NCBI RefSeq assembly: GCF_001294645.1
Contig: NZ_CP011868.1
Location: forward strand, 4,278,001-4,342,000
Length of the DNA: 64,000 bases
Source: Pseudonocardia sp. HH130629-09
Lineage (GTDB): Bacteria; Actinomycetota; Actinomycetes; Mycobacteriales; Pseudonocardiaceae
Direction of reading: 5' to 3'
Position 1 is the stretch's first letter; each line of letters begins with the position of its first letter. A program made the position numbers and the translations under genes. Under the pieces are notes generated by a model. The model was not told the DNA's origin. It ran no database searches and saw nothing but the letters and a program-made list of their open reading frames with translations. Shown one piece after another: positions 8,875-17,045 of the stretch.

Positions 8875-8945
8875 GGTCGAATCGTGCCACCTCACGATGC
8901 CGAGCACCGGAAAAGACATATCTGAACCGATCCGGTGTTGAACAC

Positions 8946-8976
8946 GTAATACTTATGACCGACTCTGGTCCCACAA
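8946..8976. promoter_or_regulatory. candidate FadR-type operator for the gluconate genes
   Basis: TGGTCCCACAA at 8966-8976 fits TNGTNNNACNA, the general half-palindromic consensus of FadR-subfamily GntR regulators. A weaker GTaatAC core is at 8946-8952. Both lie in the gap between the regulator and gntK. The assignment rests on consensus and location only. Confidence 0.45.
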
Positions 8977-9034
8977 CGACCCGGGTACTCCCGGTCCGCG
9001 TGCCGATGCCGCCACACCGTGAGGAGCCGATGCA

Positions 9035-9577
9035 GTGACGCAACAGCCGGCGACACACCAGCCACCACCCCGCCCCCTCGTCGTCGTGATGGGGGTGTCC
9101 GGCTCCGGGAAGTCCACCGTCGGCGCCGCCCTCGCCGACGCACTCGGTGTCCCGTTCACCGACGCCGACGGTCTGCACCCGGCCGCCAACATCGCGAAGA
9201 TGACCCGGGGGACCCCACTCACCGACACCGACCGCGAGCCCTGGCTCGACGCCGTCGGCGCCCGGTTGGCCGAGCACACCGGCACCGGGCTCGTCGTCGC
9301 CTGCTCGGCGCTGCGCCGCACCTACCGCGACCGGCTCCGCGCCCACGCGCCGTCGACGGTGTTCGTGCACCTCTCCGGCGACGCGGCGGTGCTCGCCGAG
9401 CGCATGGGCGGACGTTCCGGGCACTTCATGCCGACCGCGCTGCTCGACTCCCAGCTGGCCACCCTGGAGCCGCTGGCCGCCGACGAGGCCGGGACGACCC
9501 TGGACATCCGGAGGCCGGTCGAGGAGATCGTGGCGGGCGCCGTCGCCGCCACCGGGTCGGAGGTGGCCCCGCGATGA
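9035..9577 (+). CDS. gntK: gluconokinase
   Basis: Phosphorylates gluconate to 6-phosphogluconate using ATP, feeding the pentose phosphate pathway. The 180-residue protein has Walker A GVSGSGKST at about 20-28, the substrate segment FTDADGLHPAANIAKM, CSALRRTYRD, and the lid-like GGRSGHFMP. The length matches the GntK/IdnK family. Its stop codon overlaps the start of the permease gene by 4 bp (ATGA), so the two are translationally coupled. Confidence 0.95.
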   Translation: MTQQPATHQPPPRPLVVVMGVSGSGKSTVGAALADALGVPFTDADGLHPAANIAKMTRGTPLTDTDREPWLDAVGARLAEHTGTGLVVACSALRRTYRDRLRAHAPSTVFVHLSGDAAVLAERMGGRSGHFMPTALLDSQLATLEPLAADEAGTTLDIRRPVEEIVAGAVAATGSEVAPR

Positions 9578-11118
9578 CGCTGCACCCCGCACTCGTCCTG
9601 GCCGCGGAGCAGGCCCAGCCGGTCGCCTCCGCCGGCCGCCTGGTGACCGCCGCGCTGGTGGGGATCGTCGCGCTGGTCCTGCTGATCACGCAGTTCTCGC
9701 TGCACCCGTTCCTGGCCCTGACCATCGGCTCGCTGCTGGTCGCGGCGGTGGCGGGCATGTCGATGGGCGACGCCGTGACGGCCTTCTCCGACGGCTTCGG
9801 CTCGACCGCCGCGAGCGTCGGCACGCTGATCGCCTTGGGCGCGATGTTCGGCAAGCTGCTCGCCGACTCCGGCGGCGCCGACCGGCTGGTCGACACGATC
9901 GTCTCCCGCTCCGGCCCGCGGACCCTGCCGTGGTCGATGGCCGCCGTCGGGGCACTGATCGGCCTGCCGATGTTCTTCGAGATCGGTCTGGTCATCCTGA
10001 TGCCGGTGATCTTCCTGGTCGCGCGCCGGGCCCAGGTCTCGCTGATCGCCGTCGGCATCCCGGCACTGGCCGGGCTGTCCGCGATGCACGGTCTCGTCCC
10101 GCCCCACCCCGGCCCGCTCGCCGCGATCGGCATCCTCGACGCCGACCTGGGCATCACCCTGCTCCTCGGCGTGCTCGTGTCGATCCCGGTCGTCGTGCTG
10201 GCCGGGCCGCTGTTCGCGACGCTGGCGGCCCGCTGGGTCGACGTCTCCCCGCCCGCGTTGTTCGAGTCCCCGGTCGCGGCCGGGAGCACCACCGCGTCCG
10301 CCGCATCCGCCGCATCCGCCGGATCGGCCGGATCGGCCGGATCGGCCGGGACCGGCGCGGGTGCCGACGCCGGTCCCGGGTCCGGTGCCGATTCCGACGC
10401 CGGTGCCGATTCCGGTGCCGGCCGCGACCTGCCGGACGGCGGTCCCACTCGGCGCCCCGGGTTCGCCGCCACCCTGGTCACGGTGCTGCTGCCGGTCGTG
10501 CTCATGATGGGCAAGGCCGTCGGCGACATCGCCGCACCCGAGGGCAACCCGGTGCGCGCCGCACTGGACTTCGTCGGCACCCCGCTGGTCGCGCTCCTGC
10601 TGTCGGTGCTGGTCGCGATGGTCACCCTCGGCACCGGCTCGGGGATGAACCGCGCCGGGATCATGGGCTCGCTGGAGAGGTCGCTCCCCGCGATCGCCGG
10701 GATCGTGCTGATCGTCGCCGCGGGCGGCGGGTTCAAGCAGACCCTGGTCGACACCGGGATCGGCGCGATGATCGCGGGCTGGGCCACCGGCGCCGGCATC
10801 TCCGCACTGCTGCTGGGCTGGCTGGTCGCGGTGGCGATCCGGCTCGCGACCGGGTCGGCGACCGTCGCGACGGTGACCGCCGCGGGGATCCTCGTGCCGC
10901 TGCTGCCGACGCTCGACCCGACCCAGACCTCACTGCTGGTGCTGGCGATCGGCGCGGGCTCGCTGTTCTTCTCCCACGTCAACGACGCCGGGTTCTGGCT
11001 GGTCAAGGAGTACTTCGGGCTCACCGTCGGCCAGAACATCAAGACCTGGTCGATCATGGAGACCGTCATCTCGGTCTCCGGCCTGGTCCTGGTGCTGCTG
11101 ATCGACCTGGTGCTCTGA
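9574..11118 (+). CDS. gntP: GntP family gluconate permease
   Basis: A 514-residue inner-membrane symporter of the GntP family, importing gluconate for the kinase encoded just upstream. About 12 hydrophobic segments are visible. Family motifs include LPMFFEIGLVILMPV, HGLVPPHPGPLAAI, MNRAGIMGSLERSLP and FFSHVNDAGFWLVKEY. An unusual low-complexity Ser/Ala/Gly/Asp linker (about residues 235-290, from 10,280 to 10,435) replaces the normal cytoplasmic loop and is built of short DNA repeats. ATG 9574 overlaps the gntK stop. Confidence 0.93.
   Translation: MTLHPALVLAAEQAQPVASAGRLVTAALVGIVALVLLITQFSLHPFLALTIGSLLVAAVAGMSMGDAVTAFSDGFGSTAASVGTLIALGAMFGKLLADSGGADRLVDTIVSRSGPRTLPWSMAAVGALIGLPMFFEIGLVILMPVIFLVARRAQVSLIAVGIPALAGLSAMHGLVPPHPGPLAAIGILDADLGITLLLGVLVSIPVVVLAGPLFATLAARWVDVSPPALFESPVAAGSTTASAASAASAGSAGSAGSAGTGAGADAGPGSGADSDAGADSGAGRDLPDGGPTRRPGFAATLVTVLLPVVLMMGKAVGDIAAPEGNPVRAALDFVGTPLVALLLSVLVAMVTLGTGSGMNRAGIMGSLERSLPAIAGIVLIVAAGGGFKQTLVDTGIGAMIAGWATGAGISALLLGWLVAVAIRLATGSATVATVTAAGILVPLLPTLDPTQTSLLVLAIGAGSLFFSHVNDAGFWLVKEYFGLTVGQNIKTWSIMETVISVSGLVLVLLIDLVL
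10300..10348 (+). repeat. 9-bp tandem repeats inside gntP
   Basis: Two copies of CCGCATCCG are followed by three of CCGGATCGG, encoding an Ala-Ser/Gly-Ser linker in a cytoplasmic loop of the permease. The unit is a multiple of three, so copy-number change would keep the frame. Confidence 0.8.
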
Positions 11119-11124
11119 CCCCGC

Positions 11125-12588
11125 TCAGACGACGACGCCGGCCCGGGTCGCCGGGTCGGCGACCGTCGCCCGGGACCCGGGTCCGTCGACGTCGGCGACG
11201 GTGCGGGCGAGCCGGCGCACCGCCTCGGTCAGCACCGGTCCGGGGTGGGTGAACGGCACCCGCAGCCGGTCGGTGAACGCGTGCCCGGCCCCGAACCGCG
11301 GGCCGGGCGCCAGCACCAGACCGTGCCGCGGGGCCGCCGCGGTCAGCGCCGTCGAGACGTGGGCACCGAGGTCGCACCACAGCGCGAGCCCACCGTGGGG
11401 CACGGTGAAGCGCCAGTCCGGCAGGGTCGCCGCGAGCTCGGCGGCCAGCAGGTCGCGCCCGGTGCGCAGCACCCCGACCCGTTCGGCCCGCAGCACGTCG
11501 AGCCGTTCCAGCACCTCGACGGCGACCAGCTGCTCCAGCACCGGCAGCGCCAGCTGGGCCCTGGCCAGCCGTCGTCGCAACCGGGCCGCACGCTCGCGGC
11601 CGGCCCGGACCCAGCCGATCCGCAGCCCGCCCCAGGCGATCTTGCTGAGTCCGCCGACGGTGACGACGTCGTCGGGTCCGGCGGCGTGCGCGGCACACGG
11701 CAGCGGCCCCGTGGCGCCCCCGCGCAGGTCCAGCTCGGCGAAGGTCTCGTCGACCAGGGCAACCGTGCCCTGACGGGCGAGGCGCTGCACCAGCCGGGCG
11801 CGGGCGTCGTCGTCGAGCAGACGGCCGGTGGGGTTCTGGAAGTCCGCCATCAGGTACGCGGCCCGCGCCGCGGTCTGCCGGGCGGCCCGCGGCAGCACCG
11901 TCTGGGGCGTCGCGCCGGCGCCGTCCACCGCCACCGGGACGGCGACCGCTCCCACGTCGGCGACGACGTCGAACGCCGACGGGTAGGTGGGATGCTCGAC
12001 GAGCACCCGGTCCCCCGGCCCGGCCAGCTCGGCGAGGACGATCCCGATCGCCTGCAGCGCCCCGCCCGTCACGACGACCTGCTCCGGCCCGGTCGGGAGC
12101 CCCCGGGTCGTGAACCGGTCGGCGATCGCGGACCGCAGCGCAGGCAGGCCGTCCGGCCCGTAGCCGTGTCCGGCCAGCTCCGCGGCACCCCGCTCGACGG
12201 CGCGGGCGACCAGGTCGGGCAGTACCGCGGGCGCGGCCGGGGCGGCGTGGGCGAGGTCGATCGCGCCGTGGTCCACCGGCCCGGGCGCCCACACCCCGTC
12301 GACACCACCGGTCCGGTCCGGGAGCCGCACCCAGGTGCCCGACCCGTGCCGGGCGTCGGCCCAGCCGTCGTCGCGCAGCTCGCGGTAGGCACGGGCGACC
12401 GTCACCCGGCTGACGCCCAGTGCCTCGGCCAGCGGCCGCTCCGCCGACAGCCGGGTGCCCGAGGGCAGCCGGCCGTCGCCGGTCAGCACCCGCACCGCGT
12501 CGGCCAGCACCCGGTAGGCCGGGCCGCGCCCGCCGTGGACGTCGCCGCACAGCGCGGCGAGGCGCTCCGCCCCGATCCCCTGCGTCAT
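11125..12588 (-). CDS. MocR/PdxR-like regulator (GntR HTH fused to aminotransferase fold)
   Basis: A 487-residue fusion: N-terminal GntR winged helix (LPSGTRLSAERPLAEALGVS, RVTVARAYRELRDDGW) and a C-terminal class I aminotransferase-like domain. The PLP site is visible as Lys in VGGLSKIAWGGLRIGW, with the upstream DFQNPTGRLLDD and LVDETFAELDL motifs. MocR proteins sense PLP or related amines and often control B6, GABA or membrane-transport genes. ATG 12588 is chosen; a more distant upstream start would run into the divergent gene. The neighbour is a YczE-like membrane protein, a pairing common for MocR regulators and so its likely target. Confidence 0.9.
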   Translation of the reverse strand: MTQGIGAERLAALCGDVHGGRGPAYRVLADAVRVLTGDGRLPSGTRLSAERPLAEALGVSRVTVARAYRELRDDGWADARHGSGTWVRLPDRTGGVDGVWAPGPVDHGAIDLAHAAPAAPAVLPDLVARAVERGAAELAGHGYGPDGLPALRSAIADRFTTRGLPTGPEQVVVTGGALQAIGIVLAELAGPGDRVLVEHPTYPSAFDVVADVGAVAVPVAVDGAGATPQTVLPRAARQTAARAAYLMADFQNPTGRLLDDDARARLVQRLARQGTVALVDETFAELDLRGGATGPLPCAAHAAGPDDVVTVGGLSKIAWGGLRIGWVRAGRERAARLRRRLARAQLALPVLEQLVAVEVLERLDVLRAERVGVLRTGRDLLAAELAATLPDWRFTVPHGGLALWCDLGAHVSTALTAAAPRHGLVLAPGPRFGAGHAFTDRLRVPFTHPGPVLTEAVRRLARTVADVDGPGSRATVADPATRAGVVV

Positions 12589-12655
12589 TCCCGATCCAGT
12601 TTCGCTCGAGTGGCACGGTGACGACAGGCCACCGATGGAAGCAGCATGCCATCTC

Positions 12656-13321
12656 GTGACGATCGACAGTTCCCGCTGGTCGCTGCGGATGCCGCGGCGC
12701 ACCCGGCGGCTCTCCCAGCTCGTGGTCGGCCTGGTCGGCTACGCGGTCTCGATGGCGCTGATGATGCGCGCGGCCCTCGGCTCGATGCCGTGGGACGTGT
12801 TCCACCAGGGCGTCGCGGGGCGCACGGCGCTGTCGGTGGGGGCGGTGACCGTCGTCGTCGCGGTCGGGGTGCTGCTGCTGTGGATCCCGCTGCGGGAACG
12901 GCCGGGGATTGGCACGGTGACCAACGTCGTCGTCATCGGGGTCACGGTGGACCTGGCGCTCGCGGTGCTGCCCGCCCCGGAGGCACTGTGGCTGCGGGTG
13001 GGGTTCGCCGCCGCCGGGATCGTGCTGAACGCGGTGGCGACGGCCGCCTACATCGGGGTCGGGCTGGGACCGGGCCCGCGGGACGGGCTGATGACCGGAC
13101 TCGCGGCCCGCACCGGGCTGTCGGTGCGGCTGGTGCGGACCGCGATCGAGGTGACGGTCGTGCTGGCCGGGTGGGCGCTGGGCGGCACGTTCGGCCTGGT
13201 GACGGTGGCCTACGCGCTCGCCGTCGGGCCGCTCGTGCAGTGGTTCCTGCCGCGACTGGCCGTCGGCGCGGTCAGCCCGTCACGCGGGACAGCCAGTCCC
13301 CGTTGCTCAGATCCATCTTGA
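12656..13321 (+). CDS. YczE/YyaS/YitT family membrane protein
   Basis: Integral membrane protein of about 221 residues with five or six hydrophobic segments and the family opening LVGLVGYAVSMALMMRAALG, SMPWDVFHQG, and GLGPGPRDGLMTGLAART later. Its function is not established; homologues are often regulated by an adjacent MocR protein, as here. GTG 12656 is used; ATG 12635 is an alternative. The 3' end overlaps the convergent thioredoxin-like gene by 50 bp, so its last residues are less certain. Confidence 0.8.
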   Translation: MTIDSSRWSLRMPRRTRRLSQLVVGLVGYAVSMALMMRAALGSMPWDVFHQGVAGRTALSVGAVTVVVAVGVLLLWIPLRERPGIGTVTNVVVIGVTVDLALAVLPAPEALWLRVGFAAAGIVLNAVATAAYIGVGLGPGPRDGLMTGLAARTGLSVRLVRTAIEVTVVLAGWALGGTFGLVTVAYALAVGPLVQWFLPRLAVGAVSPSRGTASPRCSDPS

Positions 13322-14009
13322 CGCCGTCGACCAGCACGGTCGGGGTGCCGAACCGCCCGCCCGGTGCCGCCGCCGGGTCGGCGGCGGCGGCACCGGTCGC
13401 GTCCGCGATGGCCTGGCTGTTCGCCTGCCGGGCGACGCAGCCGCTGAAGTCGCCGGTCGCGCCGAGCTCGGCGCCGAGCGCGGTCAGCTCCTGGACCGAC
13501 GTCCCGGCACTCCCCTCGGCGGGCTGGTCGGCGTAGAGCCGGGAGTGGTAGGCGGGGAAGATCCCGGCGTCCGCGGCGCACAGCGCGGCGTTGCCGGCCC
13601 GGGTCGAGTAGCCGGGCGGGGAGGAGCGCTCGTCGAGGATGACGATGTGGTGGTAGTTGACCTTCGCCCTGTTCTCGTTCATCGCCGCGGTGAGGTCGTC
13701 GGCGTAGAAGGACTCGAACTGCTTGCAGCTGGGGCAGAGGTAGTCCTCGTAGACGTCGACGGTGACCGGCGCGGCCTGGTTCCCCGCCCTCACCACCACG
13801 CCGTCACGAGCCACCGGGTAGGTCGGCCCGGTCGCCGCGCCGTAGTTCTGCCAGAGGACGTAGCCACCGGCGGCCAGCGCGACGATCAGCACCAGCGCCC
13901 CGATGGCGAGGTTGCGGCCGAGCCCGCCGGACGTCTTGGCCGAGGTGATCCCCGCCGCCTGCAGCCGTGCCTGGGCGGCCGCCCGGCGCTCGCGCTCGTT
14001 CTGTCCCAT
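13272..14009 (-). CDS. DsbA-like membrane-anchored thiol-disulfide oxidoreductase
   Basis: A 245-residue protein with a cytosolic basic start, one membrane anchor (about 33-53) and an extracytoplasmic DsbA/thioredoxin-fold domain. The active site is CPSC at 92-95 (VYEDYLCPSCKQFES), with a cis-proline loop at FGTPTV (Pro about 223). It likely oxidises or isomerises cysteines of exported proteins. The start overlaps the stop of the upstream MauE-like gene (TGATG), and that gene encodes a likely electron-transfer partner, so they form a redox operon. Homologues are common in actinobacteria. Confidence 0.9.
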   Translation of the reverse strand: MGQNERERRAAAQARLQAAGITSAKTSGGLGRNLAIGALVLIVALAAGGYVLWQNYGAATGPTYPVARDGVVVRAGNQAAPVTVDVYEDYLCPSCKQFESFYADDLTAAMNENRAKVNYHHIVILDERSSPPGYSTRAGNAALCAADAGIFPAYHSRLYADQPAEGSAGTSVQELTALGAELGATGDFSGCVARQANSQAIADATGAAAADPAAAPGGRFGTPTVLVDGVKMDLSNGDWLSRVTG

Positions 14010-14527
14010 CAGCGTCCCTCCGTCGCGTTCACCGGCGCCCGCCGGTCGTGGTGGTGTGCCGCGGCCCGGTCCCCGCGCCCGTCGAGGGCGAACAGCGTCC
14101 GCGGGCGCACCGTGAGGAACACCGCGGTGCCGAGGAAGGCGAGGTCGCGCAGCAGGGACAGCCCGTAGCGGGTGTCCTCGGGGTCGACCGGCCCGCCGCC
14201 GCCGAAGCAGCCGCAGTCGATCGACAGCCCGCGCGCCCACGCCTGCACCAGCCCCGCGACGAACGCGAGCAGCAGCACGGTGCCCACCACCGCGGCGAGC
14301 CGGGTGGCGAGGCCCGCGAGCAGCAGCAGGCCGAGCGCGATCTCCAGCGGCGGCAGCAGGGTCGCCACCGGCACGACGAGGGCGTCCGGCAGCACCCGGT
14401 AGGCGGCGACGGCGACGGCCGTGGTGAACGGCTCGCTCAGCTTCACCGCTCCCGACACCAGCCAGACCGCGGCGAGTCCCAGTCGCAGCACGGTGCCGAG
14501 CACGTCGAGCGGGCGGGCTGCGGTCAC
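14009..14527 (-). CDS. MauE/DoxX-like membrane protein
   Basis: A 172-residue protein with four hydrophobic helices and the MauE signature region AWARGLSIDCGCFGGGG, which carries a CGC motif near a membrane face. MauE-type proteins are thought to support disulfide chemistry of exported proteins, and the gene is coupled to a DsbA-like gene by a TGATG overlap. GTG 14527 is chosen because the hydrophobic region follows at once. Confidence 0.85.
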   Translation of the reverse strand: MTAARPLDVLGTVLRLGLAAVWLVSGAVKLSEPFTTAVAVAAYRVLPDALVVPVATLLPPLEIALGLLLLAGLATRLAAVVGTVLLLAFVAGLVQAWARGLSIDCGCFGGGGPVDPEDTRYGLSLLRDLAFLGTAVFLTVRPRTLFALDGRGDRAAAHHHDRRAPVNATEGR

Positions 14528-14556
14528 GACGGAGGAGCCTAGCGATCCCCGCCGGG

Positions 14557-16047
14557 TCAGAACTCCTCGCGGGCGGACTCCTGCTCCAGCAGCGCGTCGA
14601 GGTCGGTCAGCCGCTTCATCGTGGCGACGGCGCGGGCGGTGCGGTTGTTGCCCGCCATCGTCTCCTCGTGGCGGTGCACGAACTGCCAGTAGCCCGCGGT
14701 GAACGGGCAGGCCTTCTCCCCCACCCACACCGTCGGGTCGAAGGCGCAGCCGGAGCACAGGTCGGTCATCCGGTTGATGTAGGCGCCGCCGGAGGCGTAG
14801 GGCTTGGTGGCCATCCGTCCGCCGTCGGCGTGCTGGCTCATTCCGATCACGTTGGCGGGCATCACCCAGGCGAACCCGTCGACGAACGCCGTCGCGAACC
14901 AGTCGTTGAGCTCCGCGGGCCGGTAGCCGCGCTGCAGGGCGTGGTTGCCGAGGATCATCAGGCGCGGGATGTGATGGGTCCAGCCGCGGTCGCGGACCCC
15001 GCCCAGTGCGTGCGACAGGCAGTTCGCGGTGACGGCGTCGGCGTCGGCGTCGGTCCACCAGTCCGGCAGCGGCGTGCGCGCCCGCAGGTGGTTGCGACGC
15101 GTGTAGCCGCGCCCGAAACGCCAGTACAGCTGCCAGACGTACTCCCGCCAGCCGAGGATCTGGCGGACGAACCCCTCGACGCTGGACAGCCGGGCGTCCC
15201 CGTCGCGGTAGGCCTGCTCGGCGGCGTGCACCGCCTCCAGCGGGTGCAGCGCACCCAGGTTCATCGGCACCGACAGCAACGAGTGCGCCATCGCCCAGTC
15301 CTGCTCCAGCACCGCGTCCTCGTACGGGCCGAAGGTGTCCAGGCGGTGCCGGACGAAGTGCCGCAGGGCCGCGGTCGCCTCCTCGTGGGTGACGGCGAAG
15401 CGGCGCGGTCCGTCCCGGCCGACGGTGGGGTACCCGGCCGCGTCGAGGTCGGCCCGCACGCGCGCGTCGACGTCGTCCTCGCGGGGCTGCCAGGGCGGCT
15501 CGACGTCGAGTGTCCGGGCGCCCTTCGGCGGGGACTCGCGGTTGTCGTGGTCGTAGTTCCACGTCCCGCCGACGGGCCTCTCCCCGTCCATCAGCACGGA
15601 GAACCGCTCGCGCTGGGCGCGGTAGAAGTCCTCCATCCGGAAGGTCTCGCGGTCACCGGCCCAGGCGTCGAACTCGTCCTTGCCCAGCGCGAAGGTCGGG
15701 GTGGGCCGGACCTCGGTGACCAGCCCCTCCCGCACGAACCTACGGACCATGTCCGAGGCGGGGAACGACGTCGGCTGGTGCACCACCACCGGGCGGCCGA
15801 CCCGTTCCAGCGCCTCACGGTAGGTGTCGGTGCGCAGGTGGGTGACCCGGTCGCCGAGCTGCTCGGCGAGGTGGCGCATCCCGGACAGGAGCAGATGCAG
15901 CTTCTGGCGGTGGTGGCGACGCCTGCCCAGCGCCCGCGCGGACTCGACGATCACGATCTCGCGGTCGGCGAACTCCTCGGTGTCCCACACGTGCGGGCCG
16001 AGCTGGTCGGCGAACAGCCACAGCGGAGCCGTGTCATCGGACGACAT
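14557..16047 (-). CDS. iron-sulfur cryptochrome/(6-4) photolyase, PhrB type
   Basis: A 496-residue flavoprotein of the FeS-BCP/PhrB group, which repairs UV (6-4) photoproducts using FAD and an Fe4S4 cluster. Seen: LWLFADQLGPHV at the start, the antenna-domain core, GWREYVWQLYWR, GWTHHIPRLMILGNHAL, and cluster cysteines in NCLSHALGG plus the C-x2-C-x12-C set LCSGCAFDP...KACPF. The spacing matches known PhrB proteins, so the cluster should be intact. ATG 16047 is chosen; GTG 16074 would add 9 residues. It is divergent from a VIT1-type metal transporter. Confidence 0.92.
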   Translation of the reverse strand: MSSDDTAPLWLFADQLGPHVWDTEEFADREIVIVESARALGRRRHHRQKLHLLLSGMRHLAEQLGDRVTHLRTDTYREALERVGRPVVVHQPTSFPASDMVRRFVREGLVTEVRPTPTFALGKDEFDAWAGDRETFRMEDFYRAQRERFSVLMDGERPVGGTWNYDHDNRESPPKGARTLDVEPPWQPREDDVDARVRADLDAAGYPTVGRDGPRRFAVTHEEATAALRHFVRHRLDTFGPYEDAVLEQDWAMAHSLLSVPMNLGALHPLEAVHAAEQAYRDGDARLSSVEGFVRQILGWREYVWQLYWRFGRGYTRRNHLRARTPLPDWWTDADADAVTANCLSHALGGVRDRGWTHHIPRLMILGNHALQRGYRPAELNDWFATAFVDGFAWVMPANVIGMSQHADGGRMATKPYASGGAYINRMTDLCSGCAFDPTVWVGEKACPFTAGYWQFVHRHEETMAGNNRTARAVATMKRLTDLDALLEQESAREEF

Positions 16048-16112
16048 CGACCCAGTGTCGGGCTGGTCGCGCACCGCCGCGCGGCGAACGCATCCGTCCT
16101 ATCGTTGCGGGT

Positions 16113-16841
16113 GTGAACGATCCGGAGCTGGAGGCGGAACTCGCCGACCACAGCCACGACCACTCCCATCGGGACGTCTCGGGCGGCTGGCTGCGCGCCG
16201 CCACGTTCGGCGCGATGGACGGCCTGGTCACCACGATCGCGCTGGTCGCGGGCGTCGGCGGGGGCGGGGCGGACCGCGACCTGATCGTGCTGACCGGGCT
16301 GGCGGGCGTCGTCGCGGGGGCGTTCTCGATGGCCCTGGGCGAGTTCGCCTCGGTCGGCACCCAGAACGACGCGCTCGACGCCGAGGCCGCCGTCGAACGC
16401 CGCGAGCTCGTGCTGCACCCGCGCGCCGAGGAGCACGAGCTGGCCGCCCGGTTCCGCGAGATGGGACTGACCGGGCAGACGGCGGACGCCGTCGCGCGCG
16501 AGGCGCACCGCGACCCTGAGCTGGCGCTGCGGATGCACGTCAGCCAGGAGCTGGGCGTCAGCCTGGACGACAAGCCCTCGCCGTGGGTGGCGGCGACGTC
16601 GTCGTTCGCCGCGTTCGCGGTCGGCGGCCTGATCCCGCTGCTGACGTTCCTGCTCGGCTACGGCTCGCTGGCGCTCGGCCTCGCCGTCGGCGGGGTCGGC
16701 CTGCTCGTCGCGGGGGCGCTGACCTCGCGGTTCACCTCCCGGTCGTGGTGGGCGGCGGCGCTGCGCCAGCTGGCGTTCGGCGCGATCGCGGCCGGTGCGA
16801 CCTACCTGGTCGGGATGCTCATCGGGGTCAGCGCCGCCTGA
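16113..16841 (+). CDS. VIT1/CCC1 family iron/manganese transporter
   Basis: A 242-residue membrane protein of the VIT1/CCC1 family, which moves Fe2+ or Mn2+ out of the cytoplasm. It opens with a His-rich segment (HSHDHSH), then AATFGAMDGLVTTIALVAG in helix 1, GAFSMALGEFASV with the conserved metal-site Met/Glu, a cytosolic helical metal-binding insert (about 80-150), and three more helices. GTG 16113 is preceded at 7 nt by TATCGT (16100-16105), so the mRNA is probably leaderless. Confidence 0.9.
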   Translation: MNDPELEAELADHSHDHSHRDVSGGWLRAATFGAMDGLVTTIALVAGVGGGGADRDLIVLTGLAGVVAGAFSMALGEFASVGTQNDALDAEAAVERRELVLHPRAEEHELAARFREMGLTGQTADAVAREAHRDPELALRMHVSQELGVSLDDKPSPWVAATSSFAAFAVGGLIPLLTFLLGYGSLALGLAVGGVGLLVAGALTSRFTSRSWWAAALRQLAFGAIAAGATYLVGMLIGVSAA

Positions 16842-16847
16842 GCGGGC

Positions 16848-17045
16848 TCAGTCCTCGACGCTGATCACGCGGGCCGGGCACACGTGCTCGGCCTCCTTCA
16901 CCGCGTCCCGGTCGCCCTCGGCGGGCGAGTCGGTCAGCAGATCGACGATTCCGTCGTCGTCCTGGTCGAAGACGTCGGGCGCGGTCACCACGCACTGGCC
17001 GGCCCCGATGCACAGTTCCTTGTCCACGATCACGCGCATGGACAT
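16848..17045 (-). CDS. P450-associated ferredoxin
   Basis: A 65-residue soluble ferredoxin of the 3Fe-4S type that accompanies actinobacterial P450s. Cluster ligands are Cys12 and Cys18 (CIGAGQC) and Cys56 (CPA). It would deliver electrons from a ferredoxin reductase to the P450 encoded directly upstream; the genes overlap by one base (TGATG). No reductase gene is in the window. Confidence 0.93.
   Translation of the reverse strand: MSMRVIVDKELCIGAGQCVVTAPDVFDQDDDGIVDLLTDSPAEGDRDAVKEAEHVCPARVISVED

Noticed and set aside
5057-9038. Very long plus-strand frame spanning the peptidase and TrmB genes
   Set aside because: It is out of frame with the peptidase and antisense to TrmB and GntR, with Arg-rich shadow composition.
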